A stretch of 50,457 nt of DNA, taken from the NCBI GenBank assembly GCA_035294145.1, contig DATGLL010000088.1, positions 1-50,457 on the forward strand, given 5' to 3'. Position numbers and translations under genes: made by a program. This DNA is from CADDZO01 sp035294145. Its GTDB lineage: Bacteria > Chloroflexota > Dormibacteria > Dormibacterales > Dormibacteraceae. Under the pieces are notes generated by a model, which had not been told where the DNA came from, did not search any database, and was given only the letters and a program-made list of their open reading frames with translations. Positions 31,378 through 43,763 of the stretch are shown here, piece after piece. Within the stretch, counting starts at the first letter, position 1. The number at the start of each line of letters is the position of its first letter.

Positions 31378-32278
31378 GCCCAAGAGCGGGACCACCAGCG
31401 CGGCCCGGACGATGGGGGCCGTGCGGGCACGGCCACGGACGCGCCGGCCCAGCCCCTGGCTGCCGGTCGGGGCCACGGTGGCGGTGATCGCGGTGGCGGT
31501 GGGGGTCTTCTTCCTGGTTCGCTCGGCCACGACGCCGACGCAGGCCCCCACGCTCCCCAGCCAGGCGGCCACCCAGAAGGTGGTCGACACCATCACCAGC
31601 ATCCCGGCCTCGGAGCTGGACCAGGTGGGGGCGGGAACGGCGAGCAGCACCATCCAGCCGGTGATCGGCAACCCCCAGCCCTTGGTCGGCCCCAGCGGCA
31701 AGCCCGAGGTCCTCTACGTTGGCGCCGAGTACTGTCCCTACTGCGCCGCCGAGCGTTGGGCCATGATCATCGCCCTCTCCCGCTTCGGCTCCTTCAGCGG
31801 CATCCGGAGCATGACCTCGGCCGCCGACGACGTCTATCCGAGCACCCCCACCTTCACCTTCCACGGGGCAACGTACCAGAGCCCCTACATCGACTTCGTC
31901 GCCGTCGAGACCACGACCAACGTGAAGGGCTCGAACGGCCAGTACCAGCCGCTCGACAGCCTCACCCCCAGCGAGCAGGCGCTGGTCAACCAGTACGACG
32001 GCCCCCCCTACACCAACAGCGCTGGGAGCATCCCCTTCATCGACTTCGGGAACCGCTACGTGATGTCAGGTGCCACCTATCAGCCGGACGTCATCCATGG
32101 CATGAGTTGGTCGGAGATCGCCCAGTCGTTGCAGGACCCGAGCTCGAGCCAGGCGAAGGCCGTCATCGGCTCCGCCAACCTGCTGACGGCCGCCATCTGC
32201 AAGGCCAGCGGGCAGCAGCCAGCCAACGTCTGCTCCTCACCCACCATCAGTTCCCTTGAGGCGAAGCTTGGTCAGTAG
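31355..32278 (+). CDS. Membrane-anchored DUF929 thioredoxin-like protein
   Basis: A 307-residue exported protein. A basic N-terminal tail is followed by a single membrane anchor (about 36-56, GATVAVIAVAVGVFFLV) and a Thr/Pro-rich linker. The outside domain holds a thioredoxin-type active site EYCPYCAAERW (Cys127, Cys130, CPYC) and a probable cis-Pro in GSIPFIDFGN. This is the DUF929 family. ATG 31355 lies inside the end of lgt with GGAGG six bases upstream. With the following VKOR gene it makes a plausible DsbA-like oxidase and regenerating quinone oxidoreductase. Function as disulfide oxidase or isomerase is inferred. Confidence 0.85.
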   Translation: MATKRRPEPKSGTTSAARTMGAVRARPRTRRPSPWLPVGATVAVIAVAVGVFFLVRSATTPTQAPTLPSQAATQKVVDTITSIPASELDQVGAGTASSTIQPVIGNPQPLVGPSGKPEVLYVGAEYCPYCAAERWAMIIALSRFGSFSGIRSMTSAADDVYPSTPTFTFHGATYQSPYIDFVAVETTTNVKGSNGQYQPLDSLTPSEQALVNQYDGPPYTNSAGSIPFIDFGNRYVMSGATYQPDVIHGMSWSEIAQSLQDPSSSQAKAVIGSANLLTAAICKASGQQPANVCSSPTISSLEAKLGQ

Positions 32279-32328
32279 CCTGCCGTTCCCACCCCCGATC
32301 CTGGCAAGGCCGCCGCGATCCGGCGCCT

Positions 32329-32342
32329 CGCCTCTAGAGGCG
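32329..32342. promoter_or_regulatory. Perfect 14-bp palindrome before the VKOR gene
   Basis: CGCCTCTAGAGGCG, a perfect palindrome without loop, immediately upstream of the GAGGAGG ribosome-binding site of the VKOR gene. It could be an operator for an internal promoter or affect ribosome access. Without a loop it is a poor transcription terminator. Confidence 0.35.
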
Positions 32343-32356
32343 TCGAGGAGGACGCG

Positions 32357-32806
32357 GTGAGCCGCTGGGACGGCCTCCGACTGGGCCTGCTGGCCGCCCT
32401 GGGCGTGGTGGGGGGCGGCATCGCCCTGTATCTGACCTTCGTGCATGCCTCGGCCGCAGCCTTGGTCTGCAGCGCCAGCGGCCTGGTGAACTGCGAGCGG
32501 GTGCTGAGCAGCCCCTACGCCGTCATCCTCGGGAGCCCGGTGCCGACCTCGGCTGCCGGGATCCTTTGGTTCGCGGCCAGTGCAGCCCTGGCCCTGGCCC
32601 AGCTCCGCCGGCCCACTTCCTCGTTCCTGGCTCGAGCGCACGTGGGCTGGGGGATCGTCGGCCTGGCCACCGTCCTCTACCTGGTCTATGTGGAGATCGT
32701 CCAGGTCGGGGCGCTCTGCGCCTGGTGCACGGCCGCCCACGTCGCCGTGGTCGCCACCTTCCTGCTCGCGATCACGCGCTGGCAGGAGGTCGAGAGCGCC
32801 GACTGA
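32357..32806 (+). CDS. Vitamin K epoxide reductase (VKOR) family protein
   Basis: Membrane quinone oxidoreductase, 149 residues, that oxidises a DsbA-like partner and passes electrons to quinone. Four helices are visible. The redox site is ALCAWC (Cys121, Cys124); the shuttle pair is Cys38 and Cys46 in VCSASGLVNCERV. SSPYAVILGSPVPTSAAG is the conserved loop with Ser. GTG start at 32357 with GAGGAGG upstream. It follows the DUF929 gene by 78 bp on the same strand. Unlike some actinobacterial VKORs it has no fused thioredoxin domain, so the adjacent DUF929 protein is the natural partner. Confidence 0.92.
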   Translation: MSRWDGLRLGLLAALGVVGGGIALYLTFVHASAAALVCSASGLVNCERVLSSPYAVILGSPVPTSAAGILWFAASAALALAQLRRPTSSFLARAHVGWGIVGLATVLYLVYVEIVQVGALCAWCTAAHVAVVATFLLAITRWQEVESAD

Positions 32807-32816
32807 CCAGCCGCCC

Positions 32817-33572
32817 TCACAGGGTGAGGGTGAGGCCGGCGTCGATGACGTACACCTGCCCGGTTGAGGAGGTCCCGCTGACCAGGGTGAGGACCTGCTG
32901 GGCGACGTCCTCCACCGTCGGGGCCCGCCGGAGCGCGCTGCGGGTGACGAAGCCACGCGTCCCCTCCTCCCCGAACCGGCGCCCCCAGCGCGTGTCCAGG
33001 TAGCCAGGGGCCACCGAGTTGACCTGGACCTCCGGTGCCAGCGCCTTGGCCAGGCATCGGGTGAGGTGGATGAGCGCGGCCTTCGAGACACAGTAGGGGA
33101 TGCTCGAGCCGAACGTGATCAGGCCGGCGGTGGAGGAGACGGTGATCAGGTGCCCGGCGCCCCTGGCCCGCAGGTGGGGAGCGGCGTGGCGAGCGCAGAA
33201 CCAGGCCCCTTTCACGTTCACCCCCAGGATCGCATCCCAATCGGCCTCCGAGACCCCATCGAGGTCCTCGAAGGCGCAAAAGGTCGTCGTCCCGGCGTTG
33301 GAGACCAGGATGTCCAGGCGGCCGAAGGTCCGCACCACCCCGTTGACCATCGCCGCCACTTGATCCTCCTTGGCCACATCCGCCCGGTAGGCCTCAGCGC
33401 GCGCCCCCCGGGATCGAGCCGCCTCCACGGTCTCGGCAGCCTCCATCTCCGAGCGAGAGTAGTTGATGGCCACGTCCATGCCCGCCTCGGCAAAGCGGAG
33501 AGAGATCGCCCGTCCAAGCCCAGTCCCTCCTCCCGTGACTAGCGCAACCCGACGCTCGCCCCGATCCGTCAT
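32817..33572 (-). CDS. Short-chain dehydrogenase/reductase (FabG-like)
   Basis: NAD(P)-dependent oxidoreductase of the classical SDR family, 251 residues. Cofactor motif TGGGTGLG at 13-20, SNAG at 91-94, catalytic Ser in TVSSTAG (146-147), Tyr160 and Lys164 in YCVSK. SRSEM after the second strand (Ser39-Arg40) suggests NADPH preference. ATG 33572 has GGGGAGG upstream. Its end lies 10 bp from the convergent VKOR stop. FabG-like ketoacyl reduction is possible, but the substrate cannot be assigned. Confidence 0.9.
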   Translation of the reverse strand: MTDRGERRVALVTGGGTGLGRAISLRFAEAGMDVAINYSRSEMEAAETVEAARSRGARAEAYRADVAKEDQVAAMVNGVVRTFGRLDILVSNAGTTTFCAFEDLDGVSEADWDAILGVNVKGAWFCARHAAPHLRARGAGHLITVSSTAGLITFGSSIPYCVSKAALIHLTRCLAKALAPEVQVNSVAPGYLDTRWGRRFGEEGTRGFVTRSALRRAPTVEDVAQQVLTLVSGTSSTGQVYVIDAGLTLTL

Positions 33573-33706
33573 CCTCGACCTCCCCTTCGTGAGTGAGCCC
33601 CCTCGCCCCGCTCGTCTCAGCCGCCGGAGGGCAGCTCAGCGGCGGGCCGCTCATGACCGCGCAGGGATGTTCGCGCCCCCCGCTCATGGCTGTCAACGAC
33701 CTCGGC

Positions 33707-34423
33707 TCAGGCCCCAGGAGCGCCACCATCGTCTGCCCGAAGGGTACGGGCCAGGCGCCGGGCCTGCCGCAGGGGCTCAGGGGTGCGTGCCCCCCGGATC
33801 AGGCCCCGCACCACCTCAAGCGCGACCTCGGCCGAGACCTGCCAACCGGCGTGGACCACGATGGGGCGAACCCCAGCACGGGCGCGGAGCCGGTACCCGA
33901 CCAGTTCCCCATCCAGGCGTACCTCCACCACCGCCCCGGCCTCCGGGCCGGGATCGGGGGCGACGGCGACCAACGTCCGATCGGTCACCCCGATCGAGGG
34001 CAGTCCCATTGCCGCCCCGAGGTGGAGGGCGAGCCCGGCCCGACGCGGATGGTCACGGCCGGTCGCATCCACCAGCACCACCTCGGGGGTCCGAGGGAGG
34101 GCGCGTAGGGCCCGTTCCAACAGCGGCCCCTCCCGCAGCGCCAGCAACCCAGGCACGTACGGGGCGTGGAGGCGCCCACGCACCGTGGCCGTGGCCAGCG
34201 TGCAGGAGCCGGCCCGCACGACGGCCGCCGCCCATCCCGGGTCCCCGGCCCGACCGCTCCCGCCCACCCCCCGGGGGCCGACGGCGAACACCCCCGCCAC
34301 CGCCGGTGGGCGACCCCCGGGCCGCCAGCCCACCTCGACGGCGGCCATCGCCAGCCTTCGCTGCACCTCGATCAGCGCCGAGACGGACTCCGGCCACCAC
34401 CCCGGACCCGGCTCGCTCGCCAT
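33707..34423 (-). CDS. Endonuclease V homologue with altered active site
   Basis: A 238-residue protein aligning over its length with endonuclease V (Nfi), which cuts DNA or RNA next to deoxyinosine/inosine. Kept: the wedge and acid in PYVPGLLALREGP (Glu98) and VDATGRDHPRRAG (Asp119). Changed: the first metal-binding Asp (E. coli AGADVGF) is Phe46 in AGVFAVG; the Lys in GVAKKRL becomes Asp in GVTDRTL; the His in ATGHRVS becomes Trp in HAGWQVS. Fold and base-recognition elements seem intact, but normal catalysis is unlikely. ATG 34423 with TAGGGGA upstream. Divergent from the MscS gene. Confidence 0.8.
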   Translation of the reverse strand: MASEPGPGWWPESVSALIEVQRRLAMAAVEVGWRPGGRPPAVAGVFAVGPRGVGGSGRAGDPGWAAAVVRAGSCTLATATVRGRLHAPYVPGLLALREGPLLERALRALPRTPEVVLVDATGRDHPRRAGLALHLGAAMGLPSIGVTDRTLVAVAPDPGPEAGAVVEVRLDGELVGYRLRARAGVRPIVVHAGWQVSAEVALEVVRGLIRGARTPEPLRQARRLARTLRADDGGAPGA

Positions 34424-34594
34424 GGCATCCCCTAGCCTTGCACATCCTGGGCGGCCCATGCCGAGGACAGGCGATGGCCCGACGCGGGCCTGAGGTCGGC
34501 TAGAGTAAGGGGCCGTGCGGCAGGACCATGATCCCGCGCCCATGGCGGTCGTGCGGCGGGCGCCGAGGTCGAGGCGCCGGGCCACAGGCCCACG

Positions 34595-35473
34595 GTGATA
34601 CCGTTCCCCGCCGGGGAGGCGAAGGCCAGCCGGCGAGGTCATCTCCTCCGCGCTGGCTTGGCCGTCCTCATCCTCCTCGCCCTGCTCGCCCTTCAGGGCG
34701 ACCTGGTGGCCCTGGTGCCGGCGCGCTACCGAGAGGTGGTCCGGCTTGGCATCGTCGGCGTGGCGGCCCTGGCCGGCGCCCAGGCGATCAGGGAGGGCGT
34801 CGCCGCCATCACCCGCAGCCTGGAGCGGGAGGCCGGCGTGGTCCTGCGCAACCTCAGCACCTGGGTCCTCTCCATCCTCCTGGTTCTGTGGATCGCGTCC
34901 ACGGTCGGGGTGAACCTCTCCGGGCTCCTGCTCGGCGGCGCGGTGGTGGGGGTGGTGGTGGCGACCGCCTCTCAGGCCTCCCTGGGCAACTTCTTCGCCG
35001 GGGTGGTGCTGATGGTGGCCCGCCCCTACCGGGTGGGATCCCCCCTGCGGTTACGCGGCGCCGCCCTGGGCAACGCCGAGTATGAGGGGACGGTGGTCGA
35101 CCTGGGCGCGCTCTACACCACGCTGGTGACGGCCAGCGGCGAGACCCTAAGGCTGCCCAACAGCATCGTCATGAGCTCTGCCATGGTCACGGGCGAGGCT
35201 CCGCTCCAGGCCGAGGTGGAGCTGGAGCTCCCCCGGGGGACGCCGCTCCGCCTCATCCACCAGACGCTCCAGCAACGCCTCGGCGAGCAGCGCCAGATCA
35301 CCATCGCCCCGGGGAGGGTGATCGCGGGGCAGGAGGGTCGGCTGCTCTGTCGGGTCCAGATCCGCTCGGCGCTGCCGATCGACCGGACCTGGCTCGCCGA
35401 TGCTTTGCGGGAAGCAGTCGAGCTGGGCAGCGAGGAAGCCGAGCGCGAGGAGCTCTGGCGGCCGGCCTCCTGA
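34595..35473 (+). CDS. Small-conductance mechanosensitive channel, MscS family
   Basis: Tension-gated channel of the inner membrane, 292 residues. Three main hydrophobic helices: AGLAVLILLALLAL, STWVLSILLVLWIASTVGV, and the pore helix LLGGAVVGVVVATASQASLGNFFAGVVLM with the Gly/Ala pattern of TM3. The beta domain follows (RPYRVGSPLRL, EGTVVDLGALYTTLVTASGETLRLPNSIV), with the MscS signature, then a C-terminal alpha/beta domain. GTG start at 34595; the first 20 residues are charged. Protects against osmotic downshock. The surrounding genes give no functional link. Confidence 0.9.
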   Translation: MIPFPAGEAKASRRGHLLRAGLAVLILLALLALQGDLVALVPARYREVVRLGIVGVAALAGAQAIREGVAAITRSLEREAGVVLRNLSTWVLSILLVLWIASTVGVNLSGLLLGGAVVGVVVATASQASLGNFFAGVVLMVARPYRVGSPLRLRGAALGNAEYEGTVVDLGALYTTLVTASGETLRLPNSIVMSSAMVTGEAPLQAEVELELPRGTPLRLIHQTLQQRLGEQRQITIAPGRVIAGQEGRLLCRVQIRSALPIDRTWLADALREAVELGSEEAEREELWRPAS

Positions 35474-35700
35474 GCAGGGGCGCGCTGCGGGCGCCGACCC
35501 TCGTCCTCTCCGGATGACGCGGGCCGCTCGCCCCCTGCGTCGAGCGCGGGAGGGGGGCCTCGGCGGACGGCCACCGTGAGCCCGACCAGCCGACGTCCAC
35601 TTGCGCGGCTGCCCTCCCGGCAGGCACCGTCTCCGTAACCGGCCCGGGGCACGATCGAGCGGCGATGGACGGTCGCCGCCGCGCCCGAGCACTGGGGACC

Positions 35701-36878
35701 TCAGCCGCGCCCGCCTGCGAACCAGAGCGGCCGAGGTGGCCGGCGGCCGTTCGGGGGGCCAGGGGCCAGGGGCAGACGCAACGCCAACGTCGAGCCCCGG
35801 CCCGGCTCTGAGTCCACCACCTGGAGATCACCGCCTTGCCGACGGGCCAGCTCCCGGCTGATGTACAGGCCGAGCCCGGTCCCAGGCTGCGACGAGAGCT
35901 CGGCGGAGGGGAGGCGGACGAACCGCTCGAACACCTGCTCGCGCATCTCCTTAGGGATGCCGATCCCGTGGTCCTCGACGGTCAGCACCGCCTCCTCCTC
36001 GCCACGGACGGTGACCCGTACCCAGGGGCACCCCTGCGAGTAGGCCAGGGCGTTGATGATCAAGTTATCGACAATCCGGGCCAGGTAGATGGGATCGGCC
36101 CGGACCATCACTGGCTGCTCGGGTAGGTCCAGGTGGAGCTCGGCCGAGAGCAGCTCGGCCTGTGGACGCGCGGCCCGCACCGCCTGCCTGGCGACCTCCC
36201 GGAGGTCGCACTCGACCAGGCGACGGGGGAGCACCCCACTCTCCAGCCGGGAGGCGGTGAGGAGGTCGTCGACGATGCGGTTGAGTTCCTCGCCCTTCTC
36301 GGTCAGAATCTCGAAGGCCTGTCGCAGCTCGGCCGAGACCTCTCCGAAGGTGCCGTCGGCCAGCATCGAGAGGTAGCCGACGATCACCGCCAGGGGCGTG
36401 CGCAGCTCGTGCGCAGCCAGGTTGAGGAACTCGGACTTGGCCCGGTTGGACTCCTGGGCCTTGGCCAGCAGCTCGGCGATCGAGCGTTGCTTCTGGTGCA
36501 GATCGACGAACACGCTGACCTTGGAGCGCAGGAACTCGGGCACGAAGGGCTTGAACAGGATGTCCACCGCCCCGATCCGGTAGGCACGCTCCAGGTCGCG
36601 CTCGGCTTCCGGGAAAGCGGTGACGAAGATGATCGGCGTGGCCCGGGAGGCAGGGCGGGAACGGATCAGCTCGGCGGTCTCGAAGCCGTCCATGTCCGGC
36701 ATGCGCACGTCCAGCACGATCACCGCGAAGTCCTCGCGGAGCAGGTGGCGCAGCGCCTCGCGTCCGGACCTGGCCGTCACCAGCCGCTGGCCGAGCGGGG
36801 CCAGCACCACCTCCAGGGCAGCCAGGTTGGCTGGCTCGTCGTCGACCAGCAGGATGTTGACCGGCCGCTGCCGCTCGC

Positions 36879-36882
<4 letters not shown>
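35701..36882 (-). CDS. Receiver-histidine kinase hybrid (REC-HisKA-HATPase)
   Basis: Cytosolic 393-residue kinase with an N-terminal receiver: acidic pair in LLVDDEPAN, phosphoacceptor Asp58 in VIVLDVRMPDMDG, Lys111 in FKPF. A coiled-coil linker (about 120-150) leads to HisKA with His158 in LAAHELRTPLAVIVGY. The ATPase domain has N box IVDNLIINALAYS, G1 VEDHGIGIP and G2 GTGLGLYISRELA. The GTG start overlaps the TGA of the upstream large kinase (GTGA, 36879-36882), so both are made from one transcript. Receiver-first hybrids usually accept phosphate from another kinase, here most likely the upstream poly-HAMP protein. Confidence 0.94.
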
Positions 36883-40592
<3,710 letters not shown>

Positions 40593-41024
40593 CCTGGCCT
40601 CGGCGACCCGGGCCTTCGCTGCTGTCGCCCCTTTTCAGGCCACCGACGCTCCTCCCGGCAGGCGCACGACCCTCGTCCGAACCCCGTCAGGCTAACCGAC
40701 CCGGGCCAGCGTCGTCCACCGGGGGCGTCCCCTTCTGCCGGAGCCGACCGGACGACCGGGCCACGCTGAACAGAGCGATGAAGGCCACGGCACGAGCCCA
40801 TCACCCGCCTCGAACCAGGGCACCCCCGAGAGCCCACCACGAGCGGGCTTGCAGCCGAGCACGCGCACAGAGGGCGCACAGGGCCACCGCTGGATAGCCT
40901 CGCGATCCAGCCGCCCTACCGAGCAGACGATCCCGTCGACAGCCGCGCCCGGCTCACGGCGGGGCTAAGAAGAGCGACAGCAGGGAAGAGGGCCTGAGGA
41001 TGCCTCTGCCCCCTCAGGCTCACG
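40593..41024. other. Intergenic stretch upstream of the poly-HAMP kinase
   Basis: About 430 bases between the kinase start and the end of the cysteine-rich gene, both on the minus strand. It should hold the promoter of the kinase operon. No convincing hexamer pair, operator or gene was seen. Confidence 0.45.
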
Positions 41025-41210
41025 TCAGCGTCTACCGCTGCCTCCACAAACGGTGCAAGTTACATGGGTCTTACAAGCGATCGTCCCGATGTTGTCACAG
41101 ACACGGCAACCACCACCCCTGCAGCTCACGCAGATAGCTTGGCCACTTCCGTTGCAGACCGGGCAGACGATCTTCCCACTGCCCGCGCATCGTGGACAGA
41201 CCTGGCTCAT
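41025..41210 (-). CDS. Cysteine-rich mini-protein with DnaJ-type CxxCxGxG zinc motifs
   Basis: A 61-residue protein made almost only of zinc knuckles. CxxCxGxG repeats are at 5-12 (CPRCAGSG), 16-23 (CPVCNGSG) and 52-59 (CTVCGGSG), with two degenerate units at 27-34 (CVSCRGGG) and 35-42 (CRVCDNIG); 11 Cys in total. This is the pattern of the DnaJ zinc finger, here free-standing without J domain. ATG 41210 has no clear RBS, but TATAGT lies 8 bp upstream, so the transcript may be leaderless. The gene and its upstream flank have visibly lower GC than the neighbours. Possible redox or zinc-dependent chaperone role; not known. Confidence 0.75.
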   Translation of the reverse strand: MSQVCPRCAGSGKIVCPVCNGSGQAICVSCRGGGCRVCDNIGTIACKTHVTCTVCGGSGRR

Positions 41211-41549
41211 CGCTCAACACTATACCTCAGCAGCTCAGCGCCACCTTCCCAAGCGGCCGAGTCTTCTATCTTCACTTCACCACCGCATCGGCCAGGCGGA
41301 TGAGACTGACGGTGCAACGTACGCCATCACGCGACCTCAGGTCCGGTCACTACACACCCACCATCGATGCACCTTTTGGACGGAGATCAGCCGACGGTGG
41401 AGACAAGAGAAAAGTCACATCAGCGGCGTTGGACATTCCCTTCCTCGCTCATGGCGGTCAAGTGATGAGCATCTTTGTGGTTTTCCCAGCGCCGCGACGT
41501 TCAGGTCAACGCCAGGTCGGGAGTGACGACGGGCGCGAGCGCCAGACGC
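41211..41549. other. Lower-GC intergenic stretch, no gene recognised
   Basis: About 340 bases with clearly more A and T than the rest of the window (for example around 41270-41480). No reading frame with an RBS was found. It may carry the promoter of the cysteine-rich gene, be recently acquired, or encode an RNA; no structure was recognised by eye. Confidence 0.4.
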
Positions 41550-42701
41550 TCATCGGCCCCCGGTGGGGGCACCGGTCAACCCCCGGGCGGAGGCCGCAAG
41601 GACCCGGTCGTAGATCCGGAGCAAGGCATCGAGGTTGGCGTCCAGGGAATAGCGCTCGACCGCCCTCCTCCTGGCCAGGCGGCCGAGCTCGGCCGCGAGC
41701 TGAGGAAGCTCGCAGAGGGTGCGGATGGCGAGCCGCAGCTCGGAGCGGAGACGTTGGGGATCGAGCAGAATGCCCGCACCACGAACCGCGTCGCCATCGC
41801 AGCCCACGTCCGTGGCCACCGGGCAGAGGCCGCAGGCCATGCCCTCGAGCAGAGCCAAGGACAGCCCCTCGATCGCAGAGGGGAGGAAGAGCGCGTCCGC
41901 GGCACGGAGCAGCGCGATGCGCTCGGTCTCCTGGAGGACCGCCCCGGTGAAGATCACCCGACGATCGCGGTAGCGGCGTTCAAGCCGGGCCCGCTCCGGG
42001 CCGGCGCCGACCAGGGCCAGCTTCACGTCCATCGGTGGGTTCACGGCAAGGAAGCTCTCGACGAGGACATCCACGTTCTTTTCCCGGTCGAGGCGACCCA
42101 GGTAGAGGAACAGCGACCTCGCCCCATAGCGCTGGGCTCGGTCGGATGGCCCAGGGCGATAGCGCTCCACGTCCACGCCGTTGGGGACGATCTCGATGAT
42201 CTCCTTGGGGACGCCCATCCGGGTCAGCATCCGTGCCTGCGAGGGACCGAAGACGATGACCCGATCGTAGTTGGCCAGGGGCACGGCATATACCTGGTAG
42301 AGGACACGCGACAACCCTCCCCAGAGCGAGGCCCGGGTGTCGAAAGGGGCGTGGAAGGTGGCGACCACGGGAAGCCCCAACGAATGGCAAAGGCCGGGGA
42401 GGCTGAAGTCGAGGCTCGAGAAGGAGAGAGACACGTGCACCACGTCCACTCGGTGGGCCTGAAGGGCCATCATCAGCCGTCGGCTCGAGCCCGGGACAGC
42501 GATGCGGAACCGATCGCCGACCGAGAGCGACTCCAACGCCACCGAGGGCGACTCCTCGGCCTCGGGACCGTGGTGGACGAAGACCACCTCCGCGCCACGA
42601 CGCCGGAGGCCACGGGTGATCTCGCGACTGTACGTGGTGAGACCGTCGCCTGCCCCCGTCGACCGCTGACCCAGCCAGGCGATCCGAAGGCCACGGGTCA
42701 C
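41550..42701 (-). CDS. Family 4 glycosyltransferase
   Basis: GT-B fold retaining sugar transferase of 383 residues. N-terminal acceptor domain: GAGDGLTTYSREITRGLRRRG with the Gly-rich loop, and VATFHAPFDT. C-terminal nucleotide-sugar domain: VPNGVDVERYRPG, FLYLGRLDREKNVDVLVES, and the EX7E motif in SAIEGLSLALLEGMACG. GTG start at 42701, RBS weak. It lies 114 bp downstream of the aldose epimerase gene on the same strand. The epimerase and acyltransferase upstream point to glycan or glycolipid synthesis; the acceptor (for example a phosphatidylinositol mannoside-like lipid) is not known. Confidence 0.88.
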   Translation of the reverse strand: MTRGLRIAWLGQRSTGAGDGLTTYSREITRGLRRRGAEVVFVHHGPEAEESPSVALESLSVGDRFRIAVPGSSRRLMMALQAHRVDVVHVSLSFSSLDFSLPGLCHSLGLPVVATFHAPFDTRASLWGGLSRVLYQVYAVPLANYDRVIVFGPSQARMLTRMGVPKEIIEIVPNGVDVERYRPGPSDRAQRYGARSLFLYLGRLDREKNVDVLVESFLAVNPPMDVKLALVGAGPERARLERRYRDRRVIFTGAVLQETERIALLRAADALFLPSAIEGLSLALLEGMACGLCPVATDVGCDGDAVRGAGILLDPQRLRSELRLAIRTLCELPQLAAELGRLARRRAVERYSLDANLDALLRIYDRVLAASARGLTGAPTGGR

Positions 42702-42815
42702 GACTCAAGCATAGGCCGCGTTCCCGGGCCTTCCCGGAGCTCGAACCAGGTCGCCTCGGCCAGAGGCCGCCACGGGGTCGAGGTGGGGAGCGGGCGCGAC
42801 GCCGGCGGCTCACCC

Positions 42816-43763
42816 TCAGCCGACCGCGATGCCCCAGCTCGACGACCAGGACTGGCCGGGACGCAAGACGACCAGGCCCAGATGGTTGCGGAAGGCGTCG
42901 GGGGCGCAGCTCATGGGCTCGATCCCGAGGCTGCGACGGCGCTCCCCGGGAGCCAGGCTGTCCCCGGTGAAGACCATGAGGTAGTCGAAGCCCCGGTCCA
43001 TCCAGACCGTGACCCGTCGCGTCCCGTCCTCGCTTCGCAGCTCCGCCCGGGCGCGCCCGTCGGGGCCTCGATCGAGATCGGTGAAGGCGGTATCCATCCG
43101 GGTCGACCCGATGGGACGAGGGGTGCGGAAGTCGAACTCGGTCCCCTCCACCTCCAGGAGCCGACCGGTGGGGATCTGCCGCTCGTCCATCTCCATCCAG
43201 CTCCGGCCGGGGAGCCTGAGCACGCAGCCATCGATGGCCGCCATCTGGGCCCGTACATACGGGTGCTGGCCGGCGCCGAAGGGAGCGGGCCAGCGGCCGA
43301 CGTTCCGAGCGCTCATGGTCACCCGAAGGCCCTCGCCGGTCAGCTCGTAGTCGACCTCGAGCGCGAGCGCGAACGGGTACCCGACCCGGGGGAAGAGCAC
43401 GTGCCCCAGCCGCACCCGTGAGCGCGAGCACCGAACCTCCTCCCAGCTCGCCCAGCGCACCAGCCCGTGGATCGCGTTCTGGCGCTCGGGCTCGCTCAAG
43501 GGCAGCTGCATCACGCCACCGCCGAACTCGTAGCGACCGTCGGCGAGCCGGTTGGGCCACGGCATCAGCACCTGCCCGCGGGCCGAGCTGGCCAGCTCGT
43601 CGGGCCCATAGCCGTCGAGGACCGGGAAGCCATCCACCTCGTACTCACGTAGGCCCCCGCCGACCTGCACGACGACGGCCCGCTGCTCCCCACGCTCGAT
43701 CTCGTACTGACGCCCCGATGGGTGGCGCGCCGCCTCGCGCCGATCTCGGTTGAGGTCCGTCAT
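42816..43763 (-). CDS. Aldose 1-epimerase (mutarotase) family protein
   Basis: Interconverts alpha and beta anomers of sugars; 315 residues of beta-sandwich type. Motifs: MPWPNRLADGRYEF (68-81), NAIHGLVRW with His99, GAGQHPYV with catalytic His167, and SLGIEPMSCAPDAF with the catalytic Glu (Glu in IEPM). ATG 43763 overlaps the TGA of the acyltransferase gene (ATGA), so the two are translationally coupled. The coupling to a sugar acyltransferase suggests a link to glycan metabolism. Confidence 0.92.
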   Translation of the reverse strand: MTDLNRDRREAARHPSGRQYEIERGEQRAVVVQVGGGLREYEVDGFPVLDGYGPDELASSARGQVLMPWPNRLADGRYEFGGGVMQLPLSEPERQNAIHGLVRWASWEEVRCSRSRVRLGHVLFPRVGYPFALALEVDYELTGEGLRVTMSARNVGRWPAPFGAGQHPYVRAQMAAIDGCVLRLPGRSWMEMDERQIPTGRLLEVEGTEFDFRTPRPIGSTRMDTAFTDLDRGPDGRARAELRSEDGTRRVTVWMDRGFDYLMVFTGDSLAPGERRRSLGIEPMSCAPDAFRNHLGLVVLRPGQSWSSSWGIAVG

